Source: Stenotrophomonas sp. UBA7346
Lineage (GTDB): Bacteria > Pseudomonadota > Gammaproteobacteria > Xanthomonadales > Xanthomonadaceae
Reading direction: 5' to 3'
Assembly: GCA_002471015.1 (NCBI GenBank)
Contig: DKPB01000081.1
Span: 55,991 to 119,990, forward strand
DNA: 64,000 bases
Shown: positions 60,599 to 64,000 of the stretch, piece after piece
How positions within the stretch are numbered: position 1 is the stretch's first letter
How the letters are laid out: each line of letters opens with the position of its first letter
Position numbers and translations under genes: made by a program
Notes under the pieces: model-generated
Databases searched by the model: none
What the model saw: only the letters and a program-made list of their open reading frames with translations
What the model was told of the DNA's origin: nothing

Positions 60599-61411
60599 TC
60601 AACGCAGTTGCTGGCCGAGCCGGATCGATTGCAAACGATCCTGGGCGGTACGGGCCGCATCACTGCCGGGGAAACGGGAAACCACCTGTTCCAGGGTCTG
60701 CTGCGCCTGCGCTGCATTGCCTTCGCCGAACTGCGACAGGCCCAGCTTCAACAAACCGCCAGCTGCCTTGTCGTGGGTGGGATAGCGGGCCACGAGATCG
60801 CTGAACTGCGCCTCGGCCATCTTGAAATTGCGCGTGGCGTAAAAGCTCTCACCCAGCCAATACAGGGCATTGGGGGTGTACGCCGCGTTGGGATACAGCT
60901 CCAGGAAGCTCTGGAACAACTGCGCCGAGTCGGCATAGTTGCCGGCCTTCAACGCATCGAATGCGACGTTGTAGGCCGCACGCTCGTCACCTGCCGAGGC
61001 CAGGCTGCCCGCATCGCCACGCACGGTGGGTGCGCGCTCGCTGGTGGTTGCCGCTGCAGGCTTGGGGGCCGCAGCGGCTGCCGGCAATACAGGGGCACTG
61101 TCGCCCGCCGGGGCACCCGCGCCACCTTCCAGGCGGTTCAGGCGACCGTCCAGGTCCAGGTACTGATCACGGTTGCGCTGCTTGAGCTGTTCGTTCTCGT
61201 GCTGGAGCTGTTCGATCGTGCCCTGCAGGGTCTGCATCTCGCTGCGCAGCGCCTGCAACTGGTTGAGCATGTCGGTGTTGGCCTGGGAATTGTTGGCCTG
61301 CGCCTCAAGTGCGCCGACCCGGTCCGCCAGGCTTTGCCGCTGTGCATACGCGGGTGCGGCAGCCCCGAGGGCTGCCGCGACCGCGAGCATCAGTTTGATG
61401 CTGGTACGCAT
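60599..61411 (-). CDS. cpoB: Cell division coordinator CpoB (YbgF)
   Basis: The 270-aa periplasmic protein has a signal peptide (MRTSIKLMLAVAAALGAAAP, cleavage after AYA), then a coiled-coil segment (LNQLQALRSEMQTLQGTIEQ) for trimerisation, a Pro/Ala linker, and three TPR units (YNVAFDALKAGNYADSAQLF; NALYWLGESFYATRNFKMAE; LGLSQFGEGNAAQAQQTLEQ). CpoB links PBP1b activity to Tol-Pal constriction in E. coli; mrcB is elsewhere in this window. It lies 3 bp after pal. Confidence 0.95.
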   Translation of the reverse strand: MRTSIKLMLAVAAALGAAAPAYAQRQSLADRVGALEAQANNSQANTDMLNQLQALRSEMQTLQGTIEQLQHENEQLKQRNRDQYLDLDGRLNRLEGGAGAPAGDSAPVLPAAAAAPKPAAATTSERAPTVRGDAGSLASAGDERAAYNVAFDALKAGNYADSAQLFQSFLELYPNAAYTPNALYWLGESFYATRNFKMAEAQFSDLVARYPTHDKAAGGLLKLGLSQFGEGNAAQAQQTLEQVVSRFPGSDAARTAQDRLQSIRLGQQLR

Positions 61412-61414
61412 CGA

Positions 61415-61933
61415 TTACTGCGCGGTGTAGACGATTTCGACGCGACGGTTCTGCGACCAGCAGGACTCGTTCGAATCGGTGCACACCGGACGCTCTTCAC
61501 CGTAGGACACGACGGTCAGCTGCGAAGCCGAGCCACCGTTGGCCTGCAGTGCCGAGTTCACGCCATTGCCACGACGCTCGCCCAGGGCCTGGTTGTAAGC
61601 GCGGCTGCCGCGTTCGTCGGTGTTGCCCTGCAGGGTGATGCGCGAGGACGGACGGTCACGCAGGTACTTGGCGTGGCAAGCCATGATGGCCTGGAATTCC
61701 GGCTTCACGGTGTCCTGGTCCAGGTCGAAGTAGACAACGCGCTGGCGCAGGCAAGCGTCGGTGTCCAGGTCGCCCGGGCCGTACAGGCCGGAGGTGGACG
61801 GGCCGGTCGGCTGGGTGGTCGAACCGGTATCAACCGGCGGCTGCGCCGGCTGTTCCTTGACCTTCTTCGAGCAGCCAGCCAGCGCGGCTACGGACAGCAG
61901 CGAAACGAGCAAAACACGAGTGGACTTGTTCAT
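61415..61933 (-). CDS. pal: Peptidoglycan-associated lipoprotein Pal
   Basis: From the ATG at 61931-61933 the protein is 172 aa. The lipoprotein signal ends LAGC with C21 lipidated. The C-terminal OmpA-like domain has VVYFDLDQDTVKPEFQAIMA, LQGNTDERGSRAYNQALGER and the final SQNRRVEIVYTAQ. It anchors the outer membrane to peptidoglycan and partners TolB. Residues 24-60 are a Pro/Thr/Gly linker. A longer start at 61960 would precede the signal peptide and is unlikely. Confidence 0.96.
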   Translation of the reverse strand: MNKSTRVLLVSLLSVAALAGCSKKVKEQPAQPPVDTGSTTQPTGPSTSGLYGPGDLDTDACLRQRVVYFDLDQDTVKPEFQAIMACHAKYLRDRPSSRITLQGNTDERGSRAYNQALGERRGNGVNSALQANGGSASQLTVVSYGEERPVCTDSNESCWSQNRRVEIVYTAQ

Positions 61934-61997
61934 GGCTATACCTAAAGGCTCCTGGGCCAATGTTGGGTTTTAATGCGAGTGGGATATTAACATTTTC

Positions 61998-63314
61998 TCA
62001 ACGCGCGGTGCGGTATGGGCCCCACGCGGGTTCCCGGACATCACCATCAGCAAGCACAAGGCGCTGACGCACACGGCCGTCAGCAGATACTTCGTACAGC
62101 ACCCCACGCCCGCCTTCGCGGGCGGCGTACAACACCATGCTCGCGTTGGGGGCAAAGCTGGGCGATTCGTCCAGCGAGCCCGGCGACAGCGTGCTCCAGC
62201 GCGGCGCGCCCAGGCTGCTGTCCATCATCGCGATCTTATAGCTGCTGCCTGCACCCTGCGCAACGGCGATCTTCTTGCCGTCATAGGAAACGCTGGCCTT
62301 GGCATTGTAGTTGCCCTGGAAGGTCACCCGGTTGGCGCTGCCGCCGCTGGAGGAGACCTGGTAGATCTGTGGGCGACCACCACGGTCGGAGGTGAAATAG
62401 ACCGAACCGCCATCAGCCGACCAGGTTGGCTCGGTGTCGATGCCGAAGTGGTTGGTGAGCTGGGTCAGCTGCTTGCTGCCCAGGTCCATCACGTAGATTT
62501 CCGGGTTGCCGCTGCGTGACAGGGCCAGCGCCAGGCGGCGGCCATCGGGCGAGAACGCCGGGGCGCTGTTGATGCCACGGAAGCTGGTCAGCAACTCACG
62601 GCCACCGGTGGCGATGTCCTGCACATAGATCGAGGAGTTGCCGCGTTCGAAGCTGACATAAGCCAGCTTGCGGCCGTCCGGGCTCCAGCTCGGCGACAAC
62701 AGCGGCTCGGCCGAACGCACGATGGTCTGCGGGTTGTAGCCATCGGAATCAGCCACCATCAGCGCATAGCGCATGTTGGCGCCGCTGCCGCTGGCGGTGA
62801 TGTAGGCAATGCGGGTCCAGAAGGCGCCGCGCACACCGGTGATCTTTTCGTAGATCGCGTCAGCCATCTGGTGGGCCACGTCACGCATGGCGTTGGAACG
62901 GGCAGTCATTGCCAGGCCCAGCATGCGCTCGCCCTTGGCCACGTCGAACAGTTCGTATTCCACGCGGTAGGCGCCGGCACCGGCGTCGAGCACCCGGCCA
63001 ACGACCAGATAGTCCTGCTTGAGCGCACGCCAGGTGGGGTATTGCACCTCACTGCCGCGGGTCGGGCGTTCAACGATCTGGGCTTCGGGCAGATTGCGGA
63101 ACTGGCCCGAACGGTCCAGATCGGCACGTACCACGGCAGCCACGTCGGTATTGGGCGCGGACGCCCCCTGGTAAGGCATCGGCACCACGGTGATTGGGGT
63201 GGCCGAGGCGTTGCCGCCGATGATGTCGATTTCCAGACCCTTCTGCTGCGCCATGGCCGCCAACGGCAGCATCAGGGCAGTAAGGGCAAGCAGCCAGCGA
63301 GGCAATTTCTTCAT
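61998..63314 (-). CDS. tolB: Tol-Pal system protein TolB
   Basis: The 438-aa periplasmic protein starts at ATG 63312-63314 with a signal peptide (MKKLPRWLLALTALMLPLAA, cleavage after MAQ). The N-terminal domain (IVERPTRGSEVQYPTWRALK) precedes a six-bladed beta-propeller whose blades repeat SPDGRKLAYVSFERGNSSIY and SPDGRRLALALSRSGNPEIY. The propeller binds Pal and colicin-like partners. A longer frame upstream reads into the tolA-tolB spacer and is not protein-like. Confidence 0.96.
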   Translation of the reverse strand: MKKLPRWLLALTALMLPLAAMAQQKGLEIDIIGGNASATPITVVPMPYQGASAPNTDVAAVVRADLDRSGQFRNLPEAQIVERPTRGSEVQYPTWRALKQDYLVVGRVLDAGAGAYRVEYELFDVAKGERMLGLAMTARSNAMRDVAHQMADAIYEKITGVRGAFWTRIAYITASGSGANMRYALMVADSDGYNPQTIVRSAEPLLSPSWSPDGRKLAYVSFERGNSSIYVQDIATGGRELLTSFRGINSAPAFSPDGRRLALALSRSGNPEIYVMDLGSKQLTQLTNHFGIDTEPTWSADGGSVYFTSDRGGRPQIYQVSSSGGSANRVTFQGNYNAKASVSYDGKKIAVAQGAGSSYKIAMMDSSLGAPRWSTLSPGSLDESPSFAPNASMVLYAAREGGRGVLYEVSADGRVRQRLVLADGDVREPAWGPYRTAR

Positions 63315-63460
63315 GGGGCGCTCAGCAGTACGAATGAAGAGGGATAAAGAGGGATAGCAGCAACGGGATGAACATTTTCGCAATCGTGAACGAAGGATGC
63401 GTGAAATCCAGCCCCCCAGCGGCAAGACTAGCCCATTAAATTCAGTTTCCAACGAAACAA

Positions 63461-63480
63461 CCCGCCTGCAGGCAGGCGGG
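63461..63480. other. Hairpin in the tolA-tolB spacer
   Basis: CCCGCCTGC-AG-GCAGGCGGG is a perfect 9-bp stem 12 bp after the tolA stop codon. On the minus strand it is followed by TTGTTTCGTTGG, a poor T run. It may partly attenuate tolB or protect tolA mRNA. Confidence 0.45.
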
Positions 63481-63491
63481 CTGGTGCGGCA

Positions 63492-64000
63492 TCAGCGATC
63501 CTGCGCCTCGAAGTTGAAATTCAGATTGCGCTGGAACACCGACTCGTAGCCGCGGTACGGCAGCGGCTGGGCGCGCAGCACCGCCGCTTCCACCGAGCGC
63601 TTGCCGGCTTCGTCATACGGGCAACCCGGGGCGAACTCGACGCTGACCACTTCACCGCCGGGCAACTGGCGGATGGTCAGGCGGCAACGCTGGCCACGCG
63701 GGATCGAATCCGGGCGCACCCATTGATTGAGCACGGCCTGCTGGATGGCGGCCGCATACTTGGCGGTCAGGTCATTGCTGGTACCGCCCTGCCCCGGCGA
63801 TGGCGTGCTGGGGCCGCTGCTACCGCTGCTGGTGGCGCTTGCCTGCGCACGGGCGCGGGCATCGGCCACCTGGCGCAGGCGTTGCTCGGCCAGCTTGGCC
63901 TCACGCTCGGCCTGCTCGCGCTTGCGGCGGATCTCGGCGATCTTCTGCTGGCGCTCCTGCTCGGCGCGGGCCTCGGTGGCCTGGCGCTGCTGGTCGGCCA
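63492..64000 (-). CDS. tolA: TolA, C-terminal part (cut by right window edge)
   Basis: Only the last 168 codons are present. The visible N-terminal part is a charged Ala/Glu/Arg/Gln-rich helix (REQAEREAKLAEQRLRQVAD), the long periplasmic domain II of TolA. After a Ser/Gly/Pro linker comes the TolA C-terminal domain (LTAKYAAAIQQAVLNQWVRP; CRLTIRQLPGGEVVSVEFAP; RSVEAAVLRAQPLPYRGYES). It energises the Tol-Pal bridge between the membranes. The start codon and TolQ/TolR genes lie outside the window. Confidence 0.93.
   Translation of the reverse strand, partial: ADQQRQATEARAEQERQQKIAEIRRKREQAEREAKLAEQRLRQVADARARAQASATSSGSSGPSTPSPGQGGTSNDLTAKYAAAIQQAVLNQWVRPDSIPRGQRCRLTIRQLPGGEVVSVEFAPGCPYDEAGKRSVEAAVLRAQPLPYRGYESVFQRNLNFNFEAQDR

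Overview
The window looks like a chromosomal segment of Stenotrophomonas (maltophilia group) or a very close Xanthomonadaceae relative. Coding DNA is GC-rich. Two intergenic clusters carry GTAG-headed GCCGAGC...GCTCGGC hairpins, the hallmark of SMAG repeats of S. maltophilia. Gene order (pilG-pilH-pilI-pilJ-chpA-chpB-chpC beside gshB-tonB; tolA-tolB-pal-cpoB-queE-queC-tRNA-Lys) is that of this family. No insertion sequence, prophage, CRISPR array or rRNA operon was seen; almost everything is core chromosome.

Layout. 1-4.1 kb: partial MFS transporter, GMC oxidoreductase, exported serine hydrolase of the class C beta-lactamase fold. 4.1-6.1 kb: mostly non-coding, with a 166-bp tandem repeat array containing SMAG hairpins, a lysine/alanine-rich histone-like gene, and its unusually long upstream region. 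6.1-7.8 kb: glycine cleavage gcvT-gcvH. 7.8-13.1 kb: NfeD and a stomatin-like protein, then a nudE-cysQ-mazG-ynfA-type run and rsmE. 13.2-25.6 kb: the complete Pil-Chp type IV pilus chemosensory operon on the minus strand. 25.8-27.7 kb: divergent gshB-tonB. 27.7-34.6 kb: ADP-ribosylglycohydrolase, tsaB, yoaA/dinG helicase, a lipoprotein and mrcB. 34.7-36.8 kb: a two-domain glycosyltransferase.

36.8-43.4 kb: a tightly overlapping five-gene minus-strand operon (BenE-family transporter, PLP-binding YggS protein, class I amidotransferase, pyridoxal kinase, serine hydroxymethyltransferase) divergent from a MocR/PdxR-type PLP-dependent regulator. I read this as a vitamin B6 uptake/salvage unit, and it is the best candidate here for an undescribed system. 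43.4-53.6 kb: a TPR membrane protein, relA, two small exported proteins, hrpA, dps and a second SMAG array. 53.7-58.8 kb: recQ, then an ECF-type sigma factor and a Hanks-type Ser/Thr kinase with a single membrane span and a large extracytoplasmic TPR region, probably a kinase-activated sigma pair. 58.9-64 kb: tRNA-Lys(UUU), queC-queE, and cpoB-pal-tolB-tolA (tolA runs off the right edge).

Three features stand out biologically. ChpB has the CheB methylesterase fold but lacks the catalytic Ser and His, and the matching methyltransferase PilK is absent, which suggests pilus chemosensing without receptor methylation. ChpA carries a long 15-bp coding minisatellite. The sigma factor lacks the acidic DAED-type patch of region 2 while sitting next to a kinase.
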